Shown in pieces: positions 23,528 to 36,800 of a stretch of DNA of 64,000 bases; positions within the stretch are counted from its first letter, which is position 1, and every line of letters starts with the position of its first letter. The stretch lies in assembly GCF_018446385.1 (NCBI RefSeq), contig NC_056001.1, positions 11,836,672-11,900,671 of the forward strand, written 5' to 3'. The notes under the pieces were generated by a model. It had not been told where the DNA came from. It saw only the letters and a list, made by a program, of their open reading frames with translations, and did no database searches. The DNA is from Zingiber officinale. Lineage: Eukaryota; Streptophyta; Magnoliopsida; Zingiberales; Zingiberaceae. A program made the translations under genes and the position numbers.

Positions 23528-23760
23528 CTGTGGCGACGACGAGGAACGACGCTCTCAGCTTAAGGATCTCCAATTCCGAAGAGATCGCCGAGAAAATATA
23601 GCTATTCGCACTAAATTTTGTCCCAGCTCAAGCGGAGGCGAGATCGGAGGATCACGAGAGGCCAAACCACGAATTGGCGACCAAATTCCCTTCCTCAACC
23701 CCTTGTTCCTTCCTCCCAAGAAACGCTCGATTCCTCCCTCTCCCTCTCTCTCTCTGATGG
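23528..23760 (-). promoter_or_regulatory. 5' leader exon and CT tract of the telomere-binding gene
   Basis: A minus-strand donor (cgccacag then gtgatt) at 23527 would join to the acceptor before 22847, making an untranslated first exon upstream of 23528. Plus-strand 23731-23756 is a CT-rich microsatellite (GA on the transcribed strand), common in plant 5' leaders. No transcription start can be fixed. Confidence 0.45.
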
Positions 23761-26700
23761 CTAAAAACCCCCTGTAAACCATCCCATTTTGGCTTAAAAT
23801 CATTAGAACGTTTTTGACTCCCTCCCACGCCCACCGGCTCATCCGGTGACCGCACACGGATTCACATCCTATAACCGGTCACTCGACCCGTTCGTCTTCC
23901 CACGTGTCCTACTATCCGGATCCAACAGTGTAAGCCCTTCATACGATTGACGCAATTATCCGCCAGTTGTTGATCCTCCATTTTATTTCAAAATTTAATA
24001 TAGCACAAAACGACGGACACATTTCGATTTGGAGATGGGAGAACTGGGTAACGGTCCCGTTTCTTATCCGGTATTCTCCTTCCGGATCCAAAACGCGCCC
24101 GACGAACGACGGCCAACCTACACGTGTCGATGTGCGACGCGCGGTGGATGTTTAATGAAGCCTTCGGTCAAATTAATTTCACTCGCGGCGGCGGTTGAGA
24201 TTAGTTTTAATTAAAATAAAGATTAATTAAAGACGAGCTAGCTAACAAGTTAATCATCAGAGAAGAGGATCACATGGGGATCACGTGACGCGTTAGGCTG
24301 CCATGGGAATCTCGTAACGTGTCGAGTTGGACAGTGCCGTTGCCTTACGCAACCGAAGCAAGGAAAGAGCTAGCTAGCTAATGAGGAGGATGAGGATTGG
24401 GGGATGCATAAATAGCGTGCGTGCGTGCATACATGGGACAGACAGAGTCTCTACGTAACTTTACAGCTTTTGCACAACCTTTCTTTTATTATTGTGTAAT
24501 TTTTAAGAACGCATATTAAAGTAAAAGGAAATGGATCGTATATGACAGTTTAGCTGAGCTAGTCGAGGAGATAAAGAAATGAGAGACGAGAAGGTGGAAG
24601 GAAGAGTTTGAGTTATCTTGAAGCGCAAGTGAGGGACCAGAGGCGTGAAATGGACAAGCATGGAGTTAAACATGTTTGTGTATCGTATATAATAAATTGC
24701 CAGCTCCGAAAAGGAAGAAGGAATTAGCTGGGAAGGGAAGGAAAAGGAAGGCGGTGGTGTGTGTTGATTTTTGTTCCTTTCTCTTGTTTTAGTGTCACAT
24801 GGTGCATGTTAATTCCGTATGGGATTGGGATCTGTACGTGAGTATATCTAGTCCTGTAGTTTAATAATTATATTATATAAAAGCTGTGGAAGTTATAAAT
24901 ATACCATTTTTTTACGATGTTGAAGAAACACATGAAAATTTTGACCATAGTTTTCATTTGACTCGAAAGTTGAGTCAAATTGTTCTTTTTTAATTACAGA
25001 ATCGATGACTATTACTGATTGACTTAAAAATGTTTTTTTAAAAAATATGGCCTCCTTCCTTTTTTTTTCTCAAAAACTAAAATAAAATAAAATTGTCGAT
25101 TGTGATGTAAGGAAAAAGAAACTCTTAATTGTTTGGGGTTTTGAACTAGTAGCTTTACCAAAATCTATTTGGGGTTTAAGTTGGCAAGATTTTAAAGTTT
25201 GGGTTTACTTGTCCTACCTAAACGTATGACTAGGCGTGAGAGTATGACTATGTAATTTTCAAACTAGAAGATCAATCTAATTTAAAATGTTAAAATTTAT
25301 AATTAAATAGATATATGACTCTTTTTATAAAAAAAAAAATGGAAAAAATAAATGGAGTATTATTTTCTCTTTTTCACCTGTTACTACACTCTTTAATTAA
25401 CGTACCCTTTAGGGTGTATAGGTATAATCAATGGAGAATACTTTAAGAGCCCATTTTAATACTAACAAATGATATATTCTCAATCTAGACAATTGATTTC
25501 AACTATTATTATCTCCGGAGTTCGATGCAAATTAGGTAAAAACTTGGCTCGACTTGACCCATGTTAAACTTATGCTTGCAATCCAATCAAGGACGAGCTG
25601 GCACGATGTGGACTGGCGTATGATCCACCCTCCAAGGTTAACCACCACCACCACCACTGCTCAATAGATAATATAGCTAAGATTCTAGTGATCTACGATT
25701 GCTTTTTGGCCTTTCTGTTCCCCATCGTTTAATCAAGTAATTAATAATTAAATGATCCAACCAAAGTTTGGGGAAATACAGAAGAAGGACCAAATTAATT
25801 CATCCAACCAGAGCATGTTCTGTTGTTAGTTATTGTGCGGTCGTTTCTCGCAAATTGATCGTCTGTTAATGCATACCAAGAACACATGACATGGTTTGGA
25901 AGTATAGATATTAAATACGTTCATCAATTGGCAAATTCATCAATGAATGTGATAAATTGGAATGTAACTTTTCATAATATACACTGTCAATTAATATATT
26001 GTGGGGTTCGGCCTGAATCTGAGCAGTGGTGGAACCTATTGGAAATTAATGAAACAAGGAACAAATAACAAGTTCTCACGATGCATGTTTTTAGAAGTCA
26101 TGGTGGCACTCCTTCATGGATGGCACGAACCCTACTTTTAGCTCAGAGGGAGAACATGAATGGCTGGGATTGGTTTTGTATGGGACAACAAAACTCTGAA
26201 AGTGGTGGTGCTTACTAAACTGCTTTTGAGGCTTATATGATAAAAGTAGAAGGGAACTTTAGTTGAATATATGATCAATTCTGTTGCATTAAAAATCTTT
26301 TTTTCCATTTTGAGTGAAATGATAAATAATTGGCACATGGAATGAACATGGTCAGGTGAGCTTGGCATGCATATAATCTGAGAAAGATCAAGGCATGAGG
26401 TTCAACATGAGTGGCACTCATTATATAAATGTTATAATACAACTGAATTGTGTCTTCCAATTGAAATTATTAATCTGACGGCTGCGTAGATAATATTGTC
26501 ATGAAGAGGCATACAAACCGATCCAATCAAAAGCAGTTGGGCAGTATGTGAAGTGAATGAAAGGAATAAAATAAAGAAGAGAGATGGTCCAACACCAATT
26601 GTTGTGGCTATCGCTTGTTCGTGGTTGTCATTCTTTTACCATTGCTACACAACAATGTAGGTAGAGATGTATTAGCTTGACCATGGGAAAAGATTGGCTT

Positions 26701-27338
26701 CTAGAAATTAAATTATGAATAAATAATTATATATACACTTCTTTGTCCCTTCTTGATTAATTGATCGAGCTATTCAATTTAATTGACAAAACTATCTTGA
26801 CCCACTTAGGAAGATCACTTTAATTCGCATAATAATATCACTTTGACTCACCTGATAAGACCATTTCAACATACTTAACAAAGCCAGTTCAACTAACTTG
26901 TTCGACCCTTTTCGATCCCTTTTGACGAAAGAAAACTAAGTACTCCAATTGGTCCATAAATATCTTATTTATTTATAGTTTATAGAGAATAGAATAATTA
27001 TCTTGCAAACTGAATAAAGCAGAGCAAATAACATCTTTATCACGTTGTTGTTACTGAGGGAAGGGAAGGCTGGGAAAAGGAAGAAGTCAAAAAACGTCCT
27101 AAATCTGAACTCTCCCAAGTCAAAATTCTTTATTCCATAGTCAAATGAGATGCCAGGGAATTCTAATTTCATTATCTTAATTGAATTGTCATGCCATGGC
27201 CAAATTAAAATAGGTACCACCAAATAATTTGGGGAAAATAGGTTATCCTTTCAGAAAGAAATTCCATTCTATTTGTAAAATCATAATAATTTGACTCCTA
27301 CTTTGGCTTTTTCAGAACTAATTATTATCACAATCAAT
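23761..27338. other. Intergenic, 3.6 kb, no gene seen
   Basis: The part up to about 24,500 is GC-richer and is the likely promoter side of the telomere-binding gene, with a short gcgtgcgtgcgtgc run near 24,415. The rest is AT-rich. Frames such as 26138-26368 have no recognisable domain. No RNA gene or paired repeat was recognised. Confidence 0.45.
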
Positions 27339-27346
27339 CTTTTAGC

Positions 27347-27985
27347 TAGGGCCGTAAACGAGTCGAGCTGAGCTTTGGGGTGTTCAAGCTTGTTTGATAA
27401 GATAACCGAGCCAAGCCGAGCCGAGCTTAAAATAAACCAAGCTTTTGAAATGAGTGTTCAAGCTTGGCTTGGTTTATTTTTTATGAGCTTGAGCTTGGTT
27501 CGTTTAGATGTTATCAAGCTCTCAATTCAAGCTTGGCTTGAGCTTGGTTCGAGCTTGGCTTGAGCTTGGTTTGAGCTTGGTTCATTTAGATATTATCAAG
27601 CTCTCAATTCAAGCTTGGGTTGAGCTTGGTTCGAGCTTGGTTCGTTTAGATGTTATCAAGTTCTCAATTCAAGTTTATTTGATTGTTTGAAACTTTAATT
27701 GTTTGATTGATTATTAAGATTGATAATTTAAATTTATTTATTTATTTATTTTATTGTTTATTTAGCATATTGAAAAGAATTTTATTAATAAATATTGTTC
27801 GTGAACATTGTTCACGAACGTTAACGAGCTGAACACATATGTGTTCAAGCTTGTTTGTTTAGCTTAACAAGCTGTTCAAGCTTGTTTGTTTAATTAATCT
27901 AATGTATATTGAACGAACATAAACAAGCTCTTACCAAGCCGAACACCAAGTTTGTTCACGAACGCTTGGTTCATTTACAGCCCTA
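27347..27985. mobile_element. hAT-type MITE, copy A
   Basis: It starts tagggccgtaaacgag and ends catttacagcccta. The 8-bp duplication cttttagc is perfect on both sides (27339-27346 and 27986-27993). The interior holds tandem gagcttgg(c/t)t(t/c)-type repeats and a gttcacgaacgttaacgagc block. The same sequence in inverse orientation occurs at 28628-29293. It is non-coding. Confidence 0.92.
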
Positions 27986-27993
27986 CTTTTAGC

Positions 27994-28619
27994 TCGTAGA
28001 ATAACTAATTAAATTTATTGCCATCTCAAAAAAGCACCTAGGAGCCATAAGTAGCTTCATTCTCAAAGATCATAGTTCATTCAGAGATAGCAAAAGAAAC
28101 AAAAGTATGAGAAGCAGAGAGCTTTTCTTCTCGCAAGGCTCATGCTGTTACGAAGTCCCAATTGTTCATTAGAAAAAACAACAAGGATGATCTTCATTAA
28201 AACTAACAGGCACCTCCATGATGAACTTGGGGAAAATATCCATTTCAGCTTTAATTCATCAAGTCCATAACTAGAGGTGAGAGTGGTTCAGGAGAGTTCC
28301 AAACTACAATATAGGATAAAATTTTAATTCCTTAGTTTACTAATTTGTTTTAGTTTGCTCAAATTTTGACAAGTAAAAGAAATGACTTGTAAGGAAGCAG
28401 CACGTCTGATATTTGTCATGCATTATGAGGCTGTTAAGACAATCTGAAAGTTAATTTGCACAACAAAACCAAGATACACCAACTAAACAGCACATGATTT
28501 GAGTGGAGAACATGACTCTCATTACTTTTGTTTAACAAATCGCCAGCTCATTCCAAAATCATGGGCAGATTGAGATTCTTAACAACATGATCCTGATGCA
28601 ATTTGGACAGTTGCATCAG
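27994..28619. other. Spacer between the two inverted MITEs
   Basis: About 630 bp of ordinary AT-rich sequence. No frame or repeat is recognised. Confidence 0.5.
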
Positions 28620-28627
28620 GATTTAAC

Positions 28628-29293
28628 TAGGGCTGTAAATGAACCAAGCGTTTGTGAACAAGCTTGGTGTTCGGTTTGGTAAGAGCTTGTTTATGTTCGT
28701 TCAATATACATTAGATTAATTAAACAAATAAGTTTGAACAGCTCGTTAAGCTAAACAAACAAGCTTGAACACATATGTGTTCAGCTCGTTAACGTTCGTG
28801 AACAATGTTCGTGAACAACGTTCGTGAACAATGTTCACGAACAATGTTTATTAATAAAATTCTTTTCAATATGCTAAATAAATAATAAAATTTAAAAAAT
28901 TAAAAAATAAATTTAAATTATCAATCTTAATAACCAATCAAACAATTAAAAGTTTCAAACAATTAAAAGTTTCAAACAATCAAACAAGCTTGAATTGAGA
29001 GATTGATAACATCTAAACGAACCAAGCTCAAGCCAAGCTCGAACCAAGCTCAAGCCAAGCTCGAACCAAGCTCAAGCCAAGCTTGAATTGAGATCTTGAT
29101 AACATCTAAACGAACCAAGCTCAAGCCAAACTTCAAACAAGCTCAAGCACATAAAAAATAAACCAAGCCAAGCTTGAACACTCATTTCAAAAGCTTGGTT
29201 CATTTTAAGCTCGGCTCGGCTCGGCTCGGTTATCTTATCAAACAAGCTTGAACACCCCAAAGCTCGGCTTGGCTCGGCTTGTTTACATCCCTA
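28628..29293. mobile_element. hAT-type MITE, copy B, inverted relative to copy A
   Basis: The ends are tagggctgtaaatgaa and tgtttacatcccta. The duplication gatttaac is perfect (28620-28627 and 29294-29301). Its reverse complement follows copy A closely, for example gctttggggtgttcaagc and gcttttgaaatgagtgttca in both. The different TSDs show two separate insertions rather than an inversion of one. It ends only 50 bp beyond the stop codon of the HAD gene and so probably lies in or next to its 3' UTR. Confidence 0.92.
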
Positions 29294-29343
29294 GATTTAA
29301 CCAGCTGATGTTGTCTTCGCTGCCCTCGATAGACGGAGAGGAA

Positions 29344-30735
29344 TCAAGCAGATACTGATGTTTCCAGCCCAACATTTCCTGAGTGACGAACAGCTTCAGA
29401 TTTCTCATTTTCTTCCAACAGCTCTGGGAATGCTTCCTTGATGTTATGGATACTTTCCAGGGCATGGTCTGCACCTTTGACTCTATGTGAAGTGCCCACC
29501 TAAATCAAGTCGACACATCAATATTCGATCAAATCGGTGTCAGAGAACTCTTGCGGGAAGGAAAAAAAAAACTACCAGCACGGTGTGCAAGCCAACGCAT
29601 TTGGCGGACTGAATGTTGCGAACACTGTCGTCGAAGAAAATCTAGAGGAGAGTTTGTTCAGTTAGAGAGAATTTAAGAAGCGAAGTCCGCAGGAATCAAT
29701 GTAAGGCAAGGACAAAGCATCTCACGGTGGTTTGAGGATCGATGCCGGCAATTCTGAGAGCATGCTCCATGGCTTCCGCGGATGGCTTGCAAAGAATTGG
29801 CGTTTTTGGCAACTCAGCTCCGGAATTTGGGTGAGAGAAGTGACCAACGATGTCAAATATGTTATCAGCAACCCTTTCTTGATCGAAATCTGAAGGCAGT
29901 AGATTGAGTGTCTCAAAGCATATGATTCCCTGGAAACAGTCCTCCAGACCAAGCCTTTGGAGCGCTTTTGCAGCATGAATCTTATCAGCATTCGTGAATA
30001 TCTGTTTTTGAATCATTTTTTTTTTTACGAAAAGGATAAAATTCAGATGGGTGTAGTAAAATAATTTCTGTAAATATAAATAAAACAGAGAGAAATGAGG
30101 TTCTAAATTGATACTTACTACTTTGCGGATTGGAAGGCTCTGCAACAGGTGTCTGAGAACAGTGTCAGGCTTTAACTTCTCGTAAGGCAGTCGGCCATGT
30201 ACAAAGCTTTTAAATAGAAAGATAAAATTTGGTTAAAAGTTTACTGTTGCATAATATAAACGAGACTGACTTATTATAAGGAACCTGTGATAATCATCGT
30301 AGTTGAAATTGTAGCCAATAGCCTGAAACGTAGATACATATCAAAAATCCCAAGGGAACAGAGTGTGCATCCAACCAAATAAAATTGAATAAAAATGACA
30401 CGTTAATTACCCTCAACCCTGCCATTGTTGTGCCATAGTTCTTGTAGAGCAGATTGCACAAGTCTGGAACCTTGCTTCGTTCAATTCCGAGTCTTTCGAC
30501 CATGAAATCTGAATCAAGAACAGACAAATGAGCAGTAGAATAAAACAGAGCACGAACTAGTGGAAACTTACCTCCGATGTTTTTGAGGCACTCGGTTGAG
30601 ATGCCAGAGCTCAAAGGGTAGAGTGTGTCGTCCAAATCTAGTTCAAGAGCTTATAATTATTACCATTCTGTTCAGCAGTGCATTTTAATCCAACAAAATC
30701 AGAAGCGTACCAAAAAGAAGACAGTCATATTTCAT
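29344..30735 (-). CDS. HAD-superfamily phosphatase, SDT1-like pyrimidine 5'-nucleotidase type
   Basis: Soluble Mg-dependent phosphohydrolase of the haloacid dehalogenase family; the plant homologues are often labelled 'suppressor of disruption of TFIIS-like', after yeast Sdt1, a pyrimidine nucleotidase. The true substrate here is unknown. Eight exons with GT-AG borders are placed: 30711-30735, 30572-30637, 30411-30508, 30285-30322, 30119-30206, 29726-30001, 29576-29641, 29344-29499. They sum to 813 bp, 270 residues. The four HAD motifs are present: FDLDDTLYPL near residue 8 (nucleophile Asp), IFTNADK near residue 106, the Lys in ILCKPS, and IFFDDS for metal binding. The C-terminal 20 residues are not conserved-looking. 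The start is the ATG just before KYDCLLF, as usual in the family. The first coding exon is only 25 bp. Confidence 0.93.
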
Positions 30736-30889
30736 CTTGATCAATTGTGATCTTGGCATTTTAAGAATTAATTTCGACAATTCCGATGCCGGAGAAAATG
30801 CAGCAAAGATGAATGAAGAGTGCAAATATTTGAGATGGGAGGGAGAGGGGAAGGAGCTAGGTAGGGTTCCTTCCAGTTAAATAGGCAAA

Positions 30890-33825
30890 TTATCTCAGAA
30901 AATAAATCGAGTTTAATCATATTGAGAAGAGTAATGACCCAAAAGTCGCATGGTTTCTTGTAATTGCCCAGCTGTCGTTATGGAATTGGATGTTTTTTTT
31001 TTAAAAAAAAAATCTTTGATCAGGATCAGGTCTATAGATTCATGCACTTGGATTTGGACAAAATCTAGTTTGGCTTCGAATAAGAGACGAAGACCGTCCA
31101 CGGGATTGGATGGTGGAGATCGGACGGCGTGGCATGTCCGCCTCTCCAACGAGAGGCTCGTAAAATTTAAAAGTTAAATAAAAAATTTTGAATTTAAGAT
31201 TTGTAATTTAAAAATAATAAAAAAAATTATTTAAAGCCGTAATGGCGATATTTTAATAGATTTTTATATTGATGTGACATATTAAAAATAAAAATCCATT
31301 CAGAACACTAATTATTGAAGATAGAACACTAAGATGCATCCCGATGGGAAAGACCGGTGGCAGTCCATCCACTGGCCCGTGGCCATTACTACAGAATTTC
31401 TCGGCCCCGAAAATCAGAAATTGTGAATAAACTCTTGGCCTACAGAATATTATAAAAACAAATGGAGCAAATCGTTTGGAGAAGGAAAAATTAAATAAAC
31501 TTTTTGGGAGTTATATATATTTTCAATAAATTTTATTCCTCTTAATTATTCTTTTAAGTAGTTTTTGATAATAGCATTTTATCACTCAGCATTTTAAGAA
31601 CACATATTGCTAATGATAACATAAATAATTTTAAGTGGAGAAACTGGTGACATATCACTATCTAATTCAACGTTATATAATTGCTCAAACTGAAAATGGA
31701 AATGAGAAGGATAAGTTCATGCTACATTTATGCCAATTATCGAATAATAATAAGTCAATCATATTAGTTTTTGAAATCAGTTTCTGTCTTAAAACAGGGT
31801 TGGAAATTCCTCTCTTGTTTACAATCTCTCCACGTAGTAATTTGTTTTGAATCTTTCTGTGTTTCTCTTAACTCATTTGTATCTTCTTTTCCTGTGGATT
31901 TTCTCCGCGTCCGAAAGCCATTCGTTGCCCTGCCTGATGCCAGCTCGGTTGACCGTTCAAATTGGGGAAAAAGGATGTACAATTATCTCCTAGTTTGCGC
32001 CGTTGAATTAGTCTCGGAAAAGTGGAATTGGCTTGAGCGAACAGATAAACTTTCTCGGAACTAAGAAGTTGCTTAATTCAGGTTTCCTATTGGGATTTGG
32101 CCACGCAGAGGAAGGAATACGATCCACATTGCAATTTGTTGCTTGTACAACACCGCTTGCGATCCCATTTATAAAACACGGTGGACGGATACATCATGCA
32201 TCTCCAATTTCACTTTCTCTTCCACCAAATTGTTCGCATATTAGAGTGGCGTTTCCAAATGTCACCGTTTACCAACCCTTGTTCAATCATAAGTGCTAAC
32301 CTCAGCTCATTGGGTTGATTGAAGTAGATAGGCTTTAGTATGAGTTGGGCGAATCATACAAAACTAGATAAGCCAGACGAGTAGCTAAGTTTAGCAAGGA
32401 GCCAAGGAACCAAGGGGAGGGGTGCAAGCAAAGAAGATTAATCGAACTAGAGACTGTTTTGTATAGACAAAAACTTGAGGAGGCCAAACATATGTAATCA
32501 TCTTTTTTTTTATCATCTCTTTATTTTCACCAATCAAGCTGAAGTACACAAGTGATTGAATAATTTTTTTAAAAAAAATTATCCAGTTATTTATTCCTTT
32601 TGTTTTCATCTCATTGGAGCAATTTGAGGGTTATTAACAATTATTTGGAAGTCAAATAATTGAAGACAGATGGCAACTTAAAATTTGAGTGATTAGGTTA
32701 GGCTGAATAGATCCAATGTTACAATCATTGAACTTGAAAGCTTCATTATTGATGGGGATCAGGATGGTGCTTAAAACAGGACAGAAAAGTATAAGGATAC
32801 GGAAAGAAACAAAAAAAAAAAAGTGTTGAGGAGGATTAGATTTTGAGGACAGCTTATGCTGATTCATTTCAAGAAGCACAAGTTAAAACTCTCTTTCCTT
32901 TGTTATACTTCTAAATTTAAAGTTCTTTAAAGCTCTCTTTTTACGTGTCATTCAATCCCAATGCACTTTTCACCAGAAAAAAAGGCAAAAACTTCTAAAT
33001 CCCACTGTCTCGATGCCATTCAATCTAGTCACACTTTTTGAAAGAAAAAGAAGCAGAGCAGACTCCTTTGTCACACTTCATTCTGCCATTCAATCCAACG
33101 AGTAAAATTTAGGCTACTCGATAAATAAAGTATAAAATGAAGGAAAACTTGTTCCTTTTATTTTAATAAGTATATGTCAATTCAAAGTACTCCAACTCTT
33201 GTCATTTAACCTAGACGACCAATAATATCTGGTAACAAGCTAATGCTCTTTTAGGCACGTACTTTTCGTTCTTTTTTTCCCCGATAATATCTAGGAACTA
33301 TAAAACATCAATAAGGCAAGACATAATTGGAAGAAAAAAAAAATCAAAGACTTTGCATAGCAGTCACAAGTAACATATGATGTTACCGCTCTCTGGAATA
33401 ATGCAAAGAGTGTAACACCTTTCACATTCACATAAATACCCGCAACAATTAGGATAAGCCTAAATATAAATCAACCACTCTGTAGTATTATAGTATACAG
33501 TACAGCCACTCTGGAATATGCTTAGTAAGACCTCCACATTCACATAAACATTGTAGAAAATAGCACTTGATACAAGCTAATTTAGTAAGAATTGTTAACA
33601 AACAAGAATTGAAACTTTTAAGGTGTTTCTAAACTCTTTTTCTCTGACAACCTCAAGCAGAAATAATAGCGATCATATGAATTTGTTGTTATGAATTGCA
33701 GTTGGTGTGGGAGCACAATTTGTTTTATAAAAAAATAAAGGTATCATTTATGATTGAGGAACTTATTTTGTTGTTAGAAAATTCACAAAGTGGTTCCTTT
33801 CTGCCCATTGTGTTTTTCTACCTGA
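30890..33825. other. Intergenic, 2.9 kb, no gene seen
   Basis: Two small overlapping plus-strand frames (31771-32064, 32033-32299) have no recognisable domain and no supporting context. A near-repeat of the phrase tctggaata...cacattcacataaa occurs at about 33,393 and 33,510. The stretch beside 30,890 is the HAD gene promoter side. Confidence 0.45.
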
Positions 33826-36800
33826 TCATCGGATATGCGTTCGCCCCATGGACCAAACTCCAGTATGACGCACAGGAGCCTGAAGAAGAAACATGACTAG
33901 TGTAAAAATGAAAAAAAAAAACATGATAAGGATTATTAAAAAAAAGAATTCGACCAGCACACGAGAAATTTTTTTAGATTGTACAATTAATAATTGTTTG
34001 GTTGGTTGTAATGCCAAACTGCTTACTGGTGTCTTGATTGAAGGGAAAACGTTCCAAAATCTGAGTGTTTCATCGCCTGCTCCAGTCACTATCGTCTGCA
34101 GGAAAGGTCCAAGATAATTAAATTTTCGAATCAATCTAGCTAGCAAATATTATCGAGTCCAAACAGTTATAAACTAATGACAATCTTCACAAACATTCAT
34201 ATGCCACCAGGCAACTTGGAACTATCAGTAGTTCTCTTTTATCATTTTCCATTATAGAGATTATCAGCAAAATTTTAGGGGAACGAAAGAGAAATAAATA
34301 CTGTCAATTATTAGTACCTGCCCATCTGGTGACATGGCAAGATAAAGAACACGAAGCGTGTGGCCTGTTAGCGTAGCTACCTGTTTTGTGATGTTTCAGG
34401 CAAGTGAGCAATGCAATGAATGAAGTTACACTGTAAATCTATTGAAGAAAACAAAAAATAACCTTAAACAAACGTAGAAAAAAAATGTGTATGCTTCTCT
34501 AAACCAAACCAAACCATAGAAAAAAAAGAAACTTTGGTTATTTCATCATATTTTTTATTCAAGATTTTGTACCCTTTAGCTCGAATTTATTTCAAATTTG
34601 CACCTTTGCACCATGTTGTTTCTTTTCCAAATTTGGAGCCTTTTAGGAATGACTTTTTGCCAAAATGTCTAATGGTTTCAAGGGCTTTAAATTTGAAAAA
34701 AAAAAAAAAAAAGAATATGAATTAAGGGGACCACCAAAAGTGCAACAATGTAATTTGAAACAAATCCGAGGTATGGTTATCAATGACTTTTTGCCCTAAA
34801 GGGCTCACAAAAAACTTGAAAATGTAAATTGACTCAAAAGGTCATTAAGAGCGCAATGATGTTAATTTGACCATCAAACACTTTCGCCTCAATGAGTATG
34901 TTATATACTATCAATATCGATGAGTTAATTGCAACTAGTTAGGATCAACTATGTAGATTTTATTCTTACATCAGACTCTATCCAATAATAAACTTTGCTG
35001 AGGCAATTATTTAACCAACAACGCGAGTTTACCATTAAATTAATAGGAAGTTCAAAAAATCTTTAAATTTATTGGTAAGTTGTTCTCCAAATAAACCTTA
35101 ACACATCAAAAAAAGATAAGAAGATTTCAATTTACACACAAAAACAAGGGAAAAAATTAACTTTTTTCTAGGTAGTTTAACTTTCAATCATGTCGATAAC
35201 TTTTACATTATCAAGGTTCTCATTTTTCTGATTTTTGACTAACTTTGTAGTAATTCGCATTATTTGATGTGTTGACCTAGGTAAAATGATCTATCTATAG
35301 CTATAATTTCTAGACTGTGGAAGTCAGCTATAATTGTTGTCACCAAAGTAGCGTACCTTGTTCAAAGATGGATACTTCCACACCATGATTTGATTCTGGG
35401 AGTAACCATGCGTACTCACTAGTTCATTTACATTCTTACTCCATGCTAGATTACAGACCTGCGGAAAACAAAATATATAAACTAGAATTCCAATATTTTC
35501 GCCAGCAAAATGTCAACTTGTGACATTACCTGACTACCGGTGTCCACACAGTTAAGCATGTTCCCATTACTAGTGTTCCAGAAGCGGATGCACCTATCTG
35601 CCGTTCCACCTCCTGATGCAACGAGGTTATGCTGGTGGGGTGACCAAGTAATGGCTTTAACTGCAGCTGTATGCTCTGTTAGTTTAAAGATTGGGCTTTG
35701 AGACCGCTGGTTCCAAATTAAGAGCTGTTTTCAGAGAACCATAGCCCAGGATTTATCATCATTTGGATTAAAAACAATTCGACATGTTTACCCAAATCTC
35801 TATAATCAAACACATGTTACCTGATTGTCATTTCCACCAGATGCAAGTTCACGATCGTCATGGGACCATTTTAGTCCACAAACCTGACACATACATGGTG
35901 ATTCTCTTAGAACAGTTGAAAAATATATAAAACAAATCCAGGCATGAAGATTAATTTAACCAACAAATGCTGCGAGCTTAAATCTCAAATTTCAGCTAGA
36001 AAGTTCTTAATCTTTCTGTAATGAACGTTCAGTAGTACAATCGTCAATGATTATTTAGAATGTATAATTCACATGGTTTGAAGGCAAAAGCATTGATGTA
36101 TTTCTGCATCTATAAAATAAAATTTGTGTAGAGAACAAAAACAAAAGAAAAAACTTTATTTCTTCCATTTTATTATTTTTGGGTTTAGAGAATGGTGCCA
36201 AACAACTCTGCCCAACATGATGATGACCAGTAGTGACCAGTCCAGGCGGCCTGATGATGACTAGGCTCAACTCAACTCTGGATTCAATTAGTTGCATTGA
36301 GTCTAGTTCAGCCTAGGTGTTGGACATGACCCAACCCCGTGCCCGTGCCCAATGTATTTTTCCTAATTTCTCAATTATTTTTACCTAAAATTCCCAAAAT
36401 GCATCAATATCCAAATCCTCATCCATCTCAAATATCCAAATCCAATTTCAGGTCCTCAATTTGTATTTCCTATTTCATCATCTCTATATCTTTTCAACTG
36501 ATTTTCTCTCTCATATTTTTCTTCTCAATTCCTCATCTCTTCCTTTTTCTATATATTCCATTATTCAGCTGGAGCAAAGTCAATGTCATCGACGAGGAAA
36601 TGGCTCATCTCGACTGAGATTTAAGGACAAAAAAAGGATCATTGTGGGTGGAAAGGCTACATTATGACTGTGTTATAATCCTCAAAACCAGAATCACTTC
36701 TTTAAATACCGGTCTTGGAGTTGAACTGGCAATGCCCCATCCATAGTATTGACATAATAGAGGCAATATATCCTCTTTCTCGCAGTATGTACTTTTACCT

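Noticed and set aside
27375-27690. Frames encoding repeated Leu/Gly/Ser-rich peptide, echoed at 29072-29260
   Set aside because: They fall in the two non-coding MITEs and come from gagcttgg-type repeats.
31771-32299. Two adjacent plus-strand frames between the HAD and FZR genes
   Set aside because: Short, overlapping in different phases, no known domain and no splice or promoter context that convinced me.
36339-36667. Phe/Ser/Ile-rich frames inside an FZR intron
   Set aside because: Low-complexity pyrimidine-rich DNA; no domain and opposite to the host gene.
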